Assembly (NCBI GenBank): GCA_016932315.1
Contig: JAFGDD010000017.1
Coordinates: forward strand, 1 to 51,883
Reading direction: 5' to 3'
DNA length: 51,883 nt
DNA from: Candidatus Woesearchaeota archaeon
Lineage (GTDB): Archaea > Nanobdellota > Nanobdellia > Woesearchaeales > SM23-78
A program made the translations under genes and the position numbers. The notes beneath the pieces were generated by a model, which saw nothing but the letters and a program-made list of their open reading frames with translations, ran no database searches and was not told where the DNA came from. Positions 15,699 through 24,124 of the stretch are shown here, in pieces. Position 1 is the first letter of the stretch; the number at the start of each line of letters is the position of its first letter.

Positions 15699-17627
15699 TT
15701 ACTTTATCGTTTTCTCTTTAATCTCAACCAGAAGCTCATTGATAAGCTCAGAAACTTTCTTCTCTCCAAGCACTTCATTATTCCTTGTCCTTACATTGAC
15801 GCTATTATTAGCCATCTCCCTGTCGCCGACGACGAGAATGTAATTCACTTTCTCAACCTGTGCATCACGGACTTTCTTGCTAGTGCTTTCAGAGCGGGTG
15901 TCAATTTCAACGCGTAAATCTGCTTTTCGCATCTCATCAGCAATCTTGCGTGCATATTCCATGTGCCTGTCTGCTATAGGTAATATCTTGACTTGGCCCG
16001 GATTTATCCATAGCGGTAGCTTGCCTGCATAGTTTTCAAGGATTATTGCTATGAATCTTTCAAGGCTTCCTAGTATTGCTCTGTGTATCATTACTGGGCG
16101 GTGCCTTCTGCCATCCTGGCCTTCATATTCCATGTCAAACCTTTCAGGCATTGAGAAGTCTACTTGTATTGTTCCACACTGCCAATCCCTTCCCAGGCTG
16201 TCCTTTATGTGAAAGTCAATCTTTGGTCCATAGAATGCTCCTTCGCCAGGGTTGAGCTCATACTCGACTTTCCTATTTTTGAGTGCGTTCTCCAAGGCTT
16301 TCTCTGCCTTCTCCCAAACATCATCAGTCCCGATGTGATGCTCTGGCTTGGTTGAAAGCTCAACATGATAATCCTTGAGCCCGAAAGCGCCGTAGAGCTC
16401 ATAAACTAATTCAATGATATTTATTATTTCCTGCTCTAATTGCTCTGGCAGGCAATAAACATGCGCATCGTCTTGTGTAAAGCTTCTTACTCTTGCAAGC
16501 CCGTGAAGCACTCCGCTTAGCTCGTGCCTATGAACCAGCCCAAGCTCTGCTATTTTGAGCGGAAATTCCTTGTATGAGTGAAGCTTGTCCTTGTAGACGA
16601 GAATTCCTCCTGGGCAGTTCATTGGCTTGACTGCGCACTCTGAGTTGTCAATCTGGGTGAAGTACATGTTTTCCTTGTAATGCTCCCAGTGCCCGCTTCT
16701 CAGCCAGAGCTCCTTGTTGAGTATGATCGGAGTCTTGATTTCTCCATAACCATATTTCTTGTGGACTATTTTCCAGTAGTTGACTACTTCATCAAGCAAT
16801 ATCATTCCTTTTGGATGCCAGAAAGGGAATCCTCTTCCTTCGTCGTGAAAGCTGAACAAATCCATTTCCTGCCCTAGCTTTCTGTGATCCCTCTTCTTGG
16901 CTTCCTCAATCATCTTAAGGTAGTCTTCGAGCATTTTCTTGTCAGGGAAGCTTATTGCATAAATCCTTGTGAGCATCTTGTTCTTGCAGTCTCCTCTCCA
17001 ATAAGCCCCTGCTAGTTTGAGCAGCTTGATTGCTCCTATAACTCCCGAGTTAGGAACATGAGGCCCTCTGCACAAGTCCTCAAATTCTCCGAGCTTGTAA
17101 GTGGTTATTTTTTCTCCCTCAGGCAATTCATTAATCAGGTCAACCTTGTAAGGCTCATCCTTGAATATTTTGAGTGCTTCCTGCTTGGACACTTCTTTTC
17201 TTTCAAACATTAGCTTCTCATGTACTATTTTCTTAATCTCATCCTCTATTTTTGGGAAGTCCTCGTCATTTATCTTGAGGTTGTCGAAATCATAATAGAA
17301 GCCGTCCTCTATGCTTGGACCGATGGCTACCTTGACGTCTTTGTAAAGCCTCTTGACAGCTAATGCCATGACGTGGCTGCTTGAGTGCCTGAACAAGTCA
17401 AGGCCTGCGTCAGTCTCAAATGTCAGGATGTCAAATTCTCCGCTTTCGTCGAGAGGCGCAGATAAGTCGATTACTTTGCTGTTTATCCTTGCACCCAGAG
17501 CTTTCGCTGCCTGTTCCTTCTTGAAGTGCTGCTTTACAACTTCCTCTGCCTTTACTCCCATGGCAAACTCTGCCTCTGATTTGTCAGGGAAGCTTAGCTT
17601 GATTTTTCCTGATGTTTTTCCTGCCAT
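15699..17627 (-). CDS. thrS: Threonyl-tRNA synthetase, bacterial type
   Basis: Full-length class II synthetase of 642 aa: TGS domain (about 6-70), editing domain with HSSSH at 81-85 and DLCRGPHV (about 183-190), catalytic core with the MNCPGG zinc-site cysteine, RSFTQDDAHVYC and motif-3 HRAILGSLERF, and an anticodon-binding domain (about 540-640). The HxxxH editing domain is the bacterial/eukaryotic kind; typical euryarchaeal ThrRS has a D-aminoacyl-tRNA-deacylase-like N-domain. This suggests acquisition from bacteria, a common trait in DPANN genomes. Confidence 0.95.
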   Translation of the reverse strand: MAGKTSGKIKLSFPDKSEAEFAMGVKAEEVVKQHFKKEQAAKALGARINSKVIDLSAPLDESGEFDILTFETDAGLDLFRHSSSHVMALAVKRLYKDVKVAIGPSIEDGFYYDFDNLKINDEDFPKIEDEIKKIVHEKLMFERKEVSKQEALKIFKDEPYKVDLINELPEGEKITTYKLGEFEDLCRGPHVPNSGVIGAIKLLKLAGAYWRGDCKNKMLTRIYAISFPDKKMLEDYLKMIEEAKKRDHRKLGQEMDLFSFHDEGRGFPFWHPKGMILLDEVVNYWKIVHKKYGYGEIKTPIILNKELWLRSGHWEHYKENMYFTQIDNSECAVKPMNCPGGILVYKDKLHSYKEFPLKIAELGLVHRHELSGVLHGLARVRSFTQDDAHVYCLPEQLEQEIINIIELVYELYGAFGLKDYHVELSTKPEHHIGTDDVWEKAEKALENALKNRKVEYELNPGEGAFYGPKIDFHIKDSLGRDWQCGTIQVDFSMPERFDMEYEGQDGRRHRPVMIHRAILGSLERFIAIILENYAGKLPLWINPGQVKILPIADRHMEYARKIADEMRKADLRVEIDTRSESTSKKVRDAQVEKVNYILVVGDREMANNSVNVRTRNNEVLGEKKVSELINELLVEIKEKTIK

Positions 17628-17711
17628 TTTAATTGCCTTCTTAAATATTTGAAATTTTAGAGTCTTCTCTCTTTTATAAACGTTTTGGGTAAAGGAGAAA
17701 AAAATGCGCCT

Positions 17712-17918
17712 TTACCGCTTGCCCACAGTGTACTGGTAAGTGTTTCTCTTGCCAGTGTTTCTGTACTTGATAAGATTAGTTTTTCTTAATTTCTTCAAGG
17801 ACATGGTGACTGAGCCTATGCTTACTTTCAGCTTTTCAGATATCTGCCTGGACGTAAACCATTTGCCTTTGTTCTTGCAAAGAAAATCATAAACTTCCTG
17901 CTGTCCCATACTCTCCAA
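17712..17918 (-). CDS. Small winged-helix DNA-binding protein, 68 aa
   Basis: An almost complete winged helix: EVYDFLCKNKGKWFTSRQIS, recognition-helix region KVSIGSVTMSLKKLRKT, and a wing with RNTGKRNTYQYTV. This resembles MarR/ArsR-like single-domain regulators. It lies just upstream (on the minus strand) of thrS with its own possible promoter, so it may be autoregulated or act on neighbours. Target unknown. Confidence 0.7.
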   Translation of the reverse strand: MESMGQQEVYDFLCKNKGKWFTSRQISEKLKVSIGSVTMSLKKLRKTNLIKYRNTGKRNTYQYTVGKR

Positions 17919-17990
17919 TCACCCTCCTCTTTTTATATTAAATGATAAGTCAAGTATATAAGCCTTTCCTTTTTTTAAAGCCCACAATAA

Positions 17991-18088
17991 GGCAAAATAA
18001 GACCGTCGAGCCCAGCATATGCAACTCAAAAGCTTTGCTTTTGTTGTGCATGGCGAGACGAGCTTTAGCGAGTAGGGCTTATTTTGCC
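17991..18088. repeat. Hairpin-rich element, family 2, second copy (inverted)
   Basis: GGCAAAATAAG at 17991-18001 is the exact complement of CTTATTTTGCC at 18078-18088. The interior holds the hairpin CAAAAGC-TTT-GCTTTTG. Read on the minus strand it begins AAGCCCTACTCGCT and contains GCTCGTCTCGCCATGC and GACGGTCTT, matching the element at 1291-1446. It lies between two minus-strand genes and encodes nothing. Confidence 0.75.
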
Positions 18089-18114
18089 GACGATAAATTT
18101 ATTCACTCACACAT

Positions 18115-18282
18115 TTACCAGGTTATCAAGGAAATCAATACCATGACAAACCCCACTCCCATGGCTATCCATGCGTAAAGCTCGTACTGGGTGAGGCTCT
18201 TGAAGTAAGCCTGCACTTTTGCGACAAAATTATTGACTGCAGTGTTGAACTGCTGCATTATCTGGTTGATGTCGAAGCCCAT
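18115..18282 (-). CDS. Small single-pass membrane protein, 55 aa
   Basis: A short gene reading MGFDINQIMQQFNTAV... with an amphipathic N-terminal half (about 1-33) and one C-terminal membrane helix (about 37-54, WIAMGVGFVMVLISLITW). A TATA-like GTTTATATAG lies about 30 bases upstream on the minus strand, giving an almost leaderless transcript. Codon use looks normal for the window. Function unknown; the architecture (amphipathic helix plus tail anchor) suits a membrane-associated scaffold or regulator. Confidence rests on promoter position and the clear membrane helix. Confidence 0.65.
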   Translation of the reverse strand: MGFDINQIMQQFNTAVNNFVAKVQAYFKSLTQYELYAWIAMGVGFVMVLISLITW

Positions 18283-18408
18283 GACATTCTATTATAGAAT
18301 CAAGACTATATAAACCTTTTTGAAGAAATATATCCACTCCAGAATAGATACGAAAAGAAAAATTTATATAGTATTATGCCTCTTTCAAAAAACAAGGGAG
18401 GAATTGTG

Positions 18409-19038
18409 ATGAAAAAAAATCTTGATTATTATCTGATATGCCCTGTAAGAAATATAGCTAACGAAGTTAAAAAGAGAATAGATGGAATTGTAGAAACTAT
18501 TGAAGCAAAAGGAGAACAGGTTCATTATCCTCCCAGAGATGTCAACCAGGACGATCCTGTTGGTTTGAGAATCTGCTCTGAGCATAGTATTGCCATGAAA
18601 AATATCAGAAAGAAAGTGATTATGTGGTATGACCCTGCGAGCCACGGAAGTATGTTTGACGTTGGTATGCTATTCATGGAAGAAAAACCCTTGGAAATCC
18701 TAAACCCTGAGAGCATAGAAAATATAACTAATGATTACGAGCAATTCTTAACAGATTATTCAATACGAGGATTGCACGACCATGATAAGCTTGCTCCATC
18801 AGCAATCTATCTTGAAATGGAAAAGAAGAGAGAATACATAAAAAATGCTAAAGCTGTGCCTTACCGTTGGGTTAAAAATGATTGGGAAGCACTGTTTGAG
18901 TTTGGCATGATATTTGTGGCGGGAAAACAATTTACGCTGCTAAATAAGAAAGAGGTAAAGGCTGAAGCAGATGAAATCGGCCGCAAGTGCTACCAGAAAG
19001 TTCTCGTGCTGCTGGACGACATGTACAGAAAAGAATAA
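18409..19038 (+). CDS. Nucleoside 2-deoxyribosyltransferase-like protein
   Basis: LDYYLICPVRN at the start, a polar QVHYPPRDV, then VIMWYDPASHGSMFDVGMLF follow the order of the nucleoside 2-deoxyribosyltransferase/TIR-like fold (first strand, then the helix with the active-site acid). Residues about 130-209 repeat similar elements (WVKNDWEALFEFGMIFVAGK), suggesting an internal second half. It may act on nucleosides or nucleotides, but the activity is inference. The frame is open from 18376; the GGGAGG site 7 bases before 18409 and the TATA box at 18361-18370 fix the start there. Confidence 0.6.
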   Translation: MKKNLDYYLICPVRNIANEVKKRIDGIVETIEAKGEQVHYPPRDVNQDDPVGLRICSEHSIAMKNIRKKVIMWYDPASHGSMFDVGMLFMEEKPLEILNPESIENITNDYEQFLTDYSIRGLHDHDKLAPSAIYLEMEKKREYIKNAKAVPYRWVKNDWEALFEFGMIFVAGKQFTLLNKKEVKAEADEIGRKCYQKVLVLLDDMYRKE

Positions 19039-19102
19039 TTTTTCTTTGATAAGATTTTTAAATCACTGCCTTATTCTCAGTAATATTACAGAGGTGTTTA
19101 TC

Positions 19103-20560
19103 ATGCCAGAGCAAAAAGAAAAGGAAAAAATCAGCCCAAGAAAGGTTAATGATCATTTGTTTGAAATAGAAAAAACAGGCAACATGAAAGTGCCTGTGAA
19201 GATTTATGCCAGCGAGAAGCTTCTCAAGAATATTGACCAGGACAACAGCTTGCAGCAAGGGATGAACGTTGCTTGCCTTCCAGGAATATACGGCCAGAGC
19301 ATAATGCTGCCAGACGCGCACCAGGGCTATGGCTTCAGCATTGGCGGCGTGGCTGCATTTGATTATGAGCACGGATGCATCTCCCCTGGCGGGATAGGCT
19401 TTGACATTAACTGCGGGGTCAGGTTGTTAGCTACCCCTTTGAAAAGGGAAGAGGTTGAGCCTAAGATTAAGGAACTAATTGATTCTATGTTCAGGAATGT
19501 TCCTAGTGGCGTAGGCAGCGGCAGCTTCCTGCGCCTCAGCAACCAGGAGCTTGATGATGTGCTAAACAAGGGTGCGGAGTGGGCTGTTGAGCACGGCTAT
19601 GGATTCAAAGAAGATTTAGATCACTGCGAAGAAGGAGGAAGGATGAAGGATGCTGATGCAAGTAAGGTAAGCAGCAGGGCAAAATCAAGAGGCAGGGACC
19701 AGCTAGGCACTCTTGGAGCAGGCAATCATTTCCTCGAAGTACAGTTCGTCGAGCACATCTATGATAAAAAAGTCGCAGAGGCATTTGGAATTCATGAGGA
19801 AGGCCAGGTCACCATCATGATACACTGCGGCTCACGAGGATTAGGACACCAGGTGTGCTCTGATTACTTGAGAAAAATGGAAGAAGCAGATCCTACACTC
19901 ATGAAAAGCCTGCCAGAAAAAGACTTGATATACGCAAAAGCAGGAACCCAGCTAGCAAAGGATTATTTTGCAGCAATGGCAGCCAGCGCTAACTTTGCCT
20001 GGGCTAACAGGCACATAATAGCGCATCAAGTTAGAAAGAGTTTCAAAGATGTTCTTGGAGTTGAGCCTGAAAAGATAAAAACTGTTTATGATATTGCACA
20101 CAACATTGCCAAAGTAGAAGAACACATTATTGAAGGCGAGAGCAAAAAGGTTTATGTTCACAGGAAAGGAGCCACCAGGAGCCTGCCAGCAGGGCATCCT
20201 AACACTCCAGAAGTATACAAGAATGTGGGGCAGCCCATACTCCTCCCTGGCAGCATGGGAACAGCAAGCTACTTACTCGTCGGAACAGAAAAAGCACTTA
20301 AGGAAACGTTTGGCAGTACAGCCCACGGCGCAGGCAGGGTGATGAGCAGGACAGAAGCCATAAGAAGCTTCAGGGCAAGCGATATCAAAAGGCAGCTCGA
20401 AGAGCACAGAATCTATCTAAAAGCAGGAAGCATGGAGGGAGTGAGCGAGGAAGCGCCTGCTGTCTACAAGGACATTGACGAGGTAGTCAAGGTCAGCCAT
20501 GACGCAGGCATAGGAAACCTTGTCGCCAAGATGAGGCCGCTCGGAGTGATTAAGGGATAG
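19103..20560 (+). CDS. rtcB: RNA-splicing ligase RtcB
   Basis: All RtcB signatures are present: LPDAHQGYG (69-77), DINCGVR (101-107, metal-binding Cys), GAGNHFLEV, HCGSRGLGHQ, GSMGTASYLL and the guanylylated-His region STAHGAGR. RtcB joins tRNA exon halves with 2',3'-cyclic phosphate and 5'-OH ends using GTP and Mn2+. The frame is open far upstream; the GAGGTG at 19091-19096 and the family N-terminus place the start at 19103 (485 aa). No intein is present. Confidence 0.95.
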   Translation: MPEQKEKEKISPRKVNDHLFEIEKTGNMKVPVKIYASEKLLKNIDQDNSLQQGMNVACLPGIYGQSIMLPDAHQGYGFSIGGVAAFDYEHGCISPGGIGFDINCGVRLLATPLKREEVEPKIKELIDSMFRNVPSGVGSGSFLRLSNQELDDVLNKGAEWAVEHGYGFKEDLDHCEEGGRMKDADASKVSSRAKSRGRDQLGTLGAGNHFLEVQFVEHIYDKKVAEAFGIHEEGQVTIMIHCGSRGLGHQVCSDYLRKMEEADPTLMKSLPEKDLIYAKAGTQLAKDYFAAMAASANFAWANRHIIAHQVRKSFKDVLGVEPEKIKTVYDIAHNIAKVEEHIIEGESKKVYVHRKGATRSLPAGHPNTPEVYKNVGQPILLPGSMGTASYLLVGTEKALKETFGSTAHGAGRVMSRTEAIRSFRASDIKRQLEEHRIYLKAGSMEGVSEEAPAVYKDIDEVVKVSHDAGIGNLVAKMRPLGVIKG

Positions 20561-20602
20561 TTTTTGCTAATTCGCGTTTAATCAGAAGATGAGGTGTGAG
20601 AA

Positions 20603-21415
20603 ATGCTTAGCTACAAGGAATATCTAAAAGATAAAAATAAAAAAGATATAATTGCGATGATACATGTCCCTGCTTTGCCAGGCACTCCAAAAAACAGCAT
20701 GAGTTCTGAAGAGATACTATCAAAAGCTATTGCCGAAGCAAAAACATACCTGGAGCTAGGATTGAAGACTGTCATGATAGAGAACATGCACGACGTCCCA
20801 TACACAAAAAGCATAGGCCCCGAGATAACTGGCATGATGGCAGTCATTGGAAATAAAATAAAGGAACTCGGCCTTTATTGTGGCATACAAATTCTGGGCG
20901 GCGGGAATAATGAAGCCCTGGCGGCTGCAAAGGCAGCAGGGCTTGACTTTATAAGAGCAGAAGGCTATGTTTTCTGCCATGTCGGAGATGAAGGCTTCTA
21001 TAATTCCTGCGCAGGAGAGCTGCTTCGATACAGGAAGATGATAGGCGCGGAAGAAATCATGGTTTTTACTGATATAAAGAAAAAACATTCATCTCATGCT
21101 ATAACTAGCGATGTCAGCGTAGAGGAGACTACGCACGCCGCAGAGTTCTTCCTGTCGGACGGAATAATAGTTACTGGAAGGACAACCGGAGACGCAGTAA
21201 ACATCGCAGATTTGAAAGAAATACAGAACATAAAGATTCTCAGGATAATAGGATCAGGAATAACTTCAGAGAACATTAAAAAATACTTTAAGCTCGCAGA
21301 TTTGTTCATCGTTGGTTCAAGCCTTAAAAAAGATGGTTATTGGGAGAATGAAATAGACAAGGCAAGGGTAAAAAAGCTTATGGATGAATTAAAAAAGCTT
21401 GGCAATGCAAAATGA
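20603..21415 (+). CDS. BtpA/SgcQ-family TIM-barrel protein
   Basis: IAMIHVPALPGTP at the N-terminus, MIENMHDVPY, GIQILGGGNNEALAAAKAAG, FIRAEGYVF and ending VGSSLKKDGYWEN are typical of the BtpA family, a TIM-barrel group named for a photosystem I biogenesis protein but present in archaea with unknown, perhaps phosphosugar or nucleotide, chemistry. A GAGGTGTGAG ribosome site precedes the ATG. It lies 42 bases after rtcB and just before maf, probably one operon. Confidence 0.85.
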   Translation: MLSYKEYLKDKNKKDIIAMIHVPALPGTPKNSMSSEEILSKAIAEAKTYLELGLKTVMIENMHDVPYTKSIGPEITGMMAVIGNKIKELGLYCGIQILGGGNNEALAAAKAAGLDFIRAEGYVFCHVGDEGFYNSCAGELLRYRKMIGAEEIMVFTDIKKKHSSHAITSDVSVEETTHAAEFFLSDGIIVTGRTTGDAVNIADLKEIQNIKILRIIGSGITSENIKKYFKLADLFIVGSSLKKDGYWENEIDKARVKKLMDELKKLGNAK

Positions 21416-21428
21416 AAAAGTGAAGACC

Positions 21429-22034
21429 ATGAAGCGCAAAATTATCCTCGCATCAACTTCTCCGAGAAGGAATGGGCTCTTGCAGCAGATAGGCCTTGAG
21501 TTTGAAGTCGTGCCCAGCAAATACGAGGAGGACATGGCTGTGGCAATGAAGCCTAATGAGATGGTGCGAAGGTTTGCTGAAGGAAAAGCAGAAGACGTAG
21601 CAAAAAAAGTAAAGACTGGTATAATCATCGGAGCTGACACCATCTGCGTTTTTAAGAACAAAAAAATCGGAAAGCCTAAATCCCGCGAGGACGCGGTAAG
21701 CATGTTAAGGATATTTTCTGGAAAAAAAGTCTATGTCTACTCAGGGATTTGCATAATAGACAAGGACAACTGCAAAAAGATTGTTGACCATGAGATAAGC
21801 TGGGTCAAGATGAAAAAGATGAGTGATGAGGAAATCCAGAAATATGTTGACTCCGGAGAGCCGCTTGATAAGGCAGGAGCCTTCGCCATCCAGGAGCTCG
21901 GAGGCATTTTTGTGGAGAAAGTTCACGGGTGCTACTCAAACATCATCGGCCTGCCGCTCTACAACCTTTACAAGAACCTGCAGAGGCTGGGAGTGAATAT
22001 TTTCGAGTATGAGAAATGGAAAGAGATAAAATAA
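21429..22034 (+). CDS. maf: Maf-like nucleotide pyrophosphatase
   Basis: KIILASTSPRR at the start, IIGADTICVF, IGKPKSREDAVSMLRIFSGK and YSGICI match the Maf/Ham1-like fold, which hydrolyses non-canonical or modified nucleoside triphosphates. The frame is open from a TTG at 21399, overlapping the BtpA-like gene, but family alignment favours the ATG at 21429 (202 aa); the ATG at 21405 is also possible. It is cotranscribed with the upstream gene and converges with dcd. Confidence 0.9.
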   Translation: MKRKIILASTSPRRNGLLQQIGLEFEVVPSKYEEDMAVAMKPNEMVRRFAEGKAEDVAKKVKTGIIIGADTICVFKNKKIGKPKSREDAVSMLRIFSGKKVYVYSGICIIDKDNCKKIVDHEISWVKMKKMSDEEIQKYVDSGEPLDKAGAFAIQELGGIFVEKVHGCYSNIIGLPLYNLYKNLQRLGVNIFEYEKWKEIK

Positions 22035-22052
22035 ATTCTTATTATCATATTT

Positions 22053-22562
22053 TCAAGGTTCTGTCTGCGCTGCAAAATGGCCTGTGTACTTAGCTTTTCC
22101 CTTTGTCTTCTGGAAGATGAACTGGCAGATCCTTGTGCCGGAATGAAGCCTCATAGGAACTTTCCCCATGTTGCTAATCTCAAGGACTGGATAGTTGCTT
22201 ATGCCTGGCTGCATGAAAGGAGCTGATATGTGAACAAGAAGCCCCATCCTCGCAAACTTGCTCCTGCCCTCAAGCCATCCGCAAATATCATCTGACAAAG
22301 TAATCCTCTCTTTTGTTATGGCAAGGATGGTCTCTTGCGGTTTGATGATAATAGAATCTGAAACCATCGGGTCGCTCAACTGCTTGTAATCAAAAGAATC
22401 ATTGATGTCCGGGATGCCCTTGAGCTTCTTGAAGACGCGAAACTTATTATCAAGCGTCAGGTCCACAGAAGCAGGCCCCAACTGGTCTTCTGAAAATGGG
22501 GATATCTTTATCTTGCCTTTTTTCATGGCCTTCAAGATCTCGCTTTTGGTTAAGATTGGCAT
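22053..22562 (-). CDS. dcd: dCTP deaminase (Dcd/DUT family)
   Basis: GPASVDLTL, GWLEGRSKFARMGLLVHISA, PGISNYPVLEISNMG and MRLHSGTRICQFIF are the conserved blocks of trimeric dCTP deaminase. It converts dCTP to dUTP, or directly to dUMP in bifunctional archaeal forms, for thymidylate synthesis. The glutamate in LEISN is the expected catalytic acid. The length of 169 aa is typical. It follows the TrmB-linked operon on the same strand, 50 bases after its last gene, so it may be cotranscribed. Confidence 0.9.
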   Translation of the reverse strand: MPILTKSEILKAMKKGKIKISPFSEDQLGPASVDLTLDNKFRVFKKLKGIPDINDSFDYKQLSDPMVSDSIIIKPQETILAITKERITLSDDICGWLEGRSKFARMGLLVHISAPFMQPGISNYPVLEISNMGKVPMRLHSGTRICQFIFQKTKGKAKYTGHFAAQTEP

Positions 22563-22612
22563 GAATAGGGATGGTAAACCTAAGTTTAAATATTTTGTCT
22601 TGCGATTTTACC

Positions 22613-23569
22613 TTAGCGCGAGTTCACTCCGCAATAACCTGAGTAATATATTGACTCGTTTCCCCTATCGAAATACTCTCTGCTGCAGCCCCTGCACCAT
22701 CTCCTGGTCTCTCTCACTGCTTGAATCCACGCTTCCACTTTCTTTTCCAAATAGCTTTTGTCATAGACCTTCCTTACTCCCGGGCAATGCTCGAAGAAAC
22801 TGGAACAGGAGTCTAATATATCTCTGCCGAACTGCTCATCAAGGTTTTTAATCTTCTTTCCAAGGTCAACTATCACCTTAAACTCAGGTATACTCCACCT
22901 CTTGAAAATGCCTGGAGCTGACTTATATAGCGTCGCTGTCGCCCATCCGAACTGGTCTTTTACCTCTGCCGCTGCCAAAAGCCCGTCTGGTCCGGCCACT
23001 TTTGCCATATCAAGACTGCTGTTTATAAGATATTCTCTCTCAAAGCTATCCGTCATTGAGGCCAGTCTAATGAACTTCTCTATATCCGCCTCATTCATGA
23101 GCGGGGCAAGAGATACTATTTTCCTTATCATATTCAATGGCACATCAGATCCAAGATTCTTGCTTACCAAATTCGCTGCCTCTTCTAAACTCTCATATTT
23201 ATTCATTTTCTCACCTCCCGCGGTTTTTAGCAATTGGTATTTTTCTCCAGCATCGATTCTTGTCTCTGGCTTTTTCACCTGCTCAATGATTCGCTCTATA
23301 CCTGTCAGTGCTCTTTCCTTGACAAACTCAGGCTGAATTATCTTTTCAGTGTTGTATTGAGCTTGCTCTAGCGCGCGCCCTATGTAATATATTGCGCTTC
23401 CGAAATCCTTTTTGGCCATGAACATATAGCCCATGAGCACTTGCGCTTCCTTTCTTTGAGGCGCTCCTGTGCGCATGCTTTGCATCGCGTCTTTTGCCAA
23501 TTGTTTGATTTCCAAAGCTCTCTTTCTTTGCGCTAATTCTTTCTCTAAATCTGTTATGTTTACTTTCAT
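22613..23569 (-). CDS. Unassigned 318-aa ORF, possibly two fused genes
   Basis: Residues 1-118 are helical, with a TPR-like FGSAIYYIGRALEQAQYN. Residues about 122-318 form a second part ending with WCRGC and a further YCG, a possible zinc site. In the middle, codons for AGGE lie within the sequence CGCGGGAGGTGAG directly before ATG 23206. That is the very leader that precedes the other genes of this operon. So this may be two ancestral genes joined by loss of a stop, or one ORF with an internal start producing a 197-aa protein. A +1 frame TAA lies just before the leader (about 23224-23228). Function unknown. Confidence 0.6.
   Translation of the reverse strand: MKVNITDLEKELAQRKRALEIKQLAKDAMQSMRTGAPQRKEAQVLMGYMFMAKKDFGSAIYYIGRALEQAQYNTEKIIQPEFVKERALTGIERIIEQVKKPETRIDAGEKYQLLKTAGGEKMNKYESLEEAANLVSKNLGSDVPLNMIRKIVSLAPLMNEADIEKFIRLASMTDSFEREYLINSSLDMAKVAGPDGLLAAAEVKDQFGWATATLYKSAPGIFKRWSIPEFKVIVDLGKKIKNLDEQFGRDILDSCSSFFEHCPGVRKVYDKSYLEKKVEAWIQAVRETRRWCRGCSREYFDRGNESIYYSGYCGVNSR
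23204..23223 (-). promoter_or_regulatory. Internal Shine-Dalgarno leader and start inside the 318-aa ORF
   Basis: On the minus strand the sequence CCGCGGGAGGTGAG lies 4 bases before an in-frame ATG (23204-23206). It matches the leaders of the 24044 and 24502 genes. The complementary CGCGG arm found upstream in those leaders is absent here. Translation can be expected to initiate here, giving MNKYESLEEAAN and onward. Confidence 0.6.
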
Positions 23570-23612
23570 TTTGTTTCACCTCCCGCAGTATACGTCGCTT
23601 CTCTTATCTATT

Positions 23613-24044
23613 TCATCTCTTGGCTTTGCTGTAATGACTTATCAGTATCCTGATTAACTGGTCAAATTTATGGCCGCGGCCGGTTCCGGCCAAGTAGTCT
23701 ATTTTGCCACGGGTCCTTCCCAAAATCTCTTTTATGTTATCGCAGGAGGTGCATAATATTAGCAGTGGTGCCGGCTTTAACTTACTCACCGCGTCAATCA
23801 CAGCATAACCTTCCCGCCCCATTCCTCCCTCACTATAATCTAAATCAGTTACTACGGCATCGTATTTTGCCGCTTCAGCCATCACTTTTTCGGGCATCGT
23901 TTCGCAAGCAACCCGGACATCATATTCTTTTAGTCCTTCCTTTAGTTTTGGGATGTGGTATTTTTGAAAAATCTGCGAAGTAAGAACGTCGCGGAATGCA
24001 TCATCTCCCACTAATATTTCCAGTCTGTCTTTTTCATTCTTCAT
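23613..24044 (-). CDS. Receiver-domain-like protein (CheY fold), 143 aa
   Basis: Acid pair D14-D15 in LVGDDAF, a phospho-acceptor-like D67 in AVVTDLDYS, T99 in ILCTS and K114 in RGKIDYL occupy the expected order of a response-regulator receiver domain. An insertion before the first helix gives a slightly longer domain. No histidine kinase or output domain is in the window, so it may be an adaptor or stand-alone regulator in this operon. Its start follows the conserved CGCGGGAGGTGA leader, with stem CGCGG/CCGCG at 24056-24071. Confidence 0.7.
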   Translation of the reverse strand: MKNEKDRLEILVGDDAFRDVLTSQIFQKYHIPKLKEGLKEYDVRVACETMPEKVMAEAAKYDAVVTDLDYSEGGMGREGYAVIDAVSKLKPAPLLILCTSCDNIKEILGRTRGKIDYLAGTGRGHKFDQLIRILISHYSKAKR

Positions 24045-24047
24045 TTT

Positions 24048-24071
24048 TTCACCTCCCGCGGCTTGTACCGC
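24048..24071 (-). promoter_or_regulatory. Hairpin plus Shine-Dalgarno leader of the receiver-like gene
   Basis: On the minus strand, CGCGG, a 6-base loop and CCGCG form a 5-pair stem whose 3' arm runs straight into GGAGGTGA, followed by the ATG at 24044. If the stem forms it would touch the ribosome site, allowing control of initiation. The arrangement is nearly the same as at 24507-24529. Confidence 0.6.
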
Positions 24072-24124
24072 GATTATTCTTTCTTTTATTACTCCGTCTA
24101 TGGCCTCTCAGTTTGCTGTTGGTT

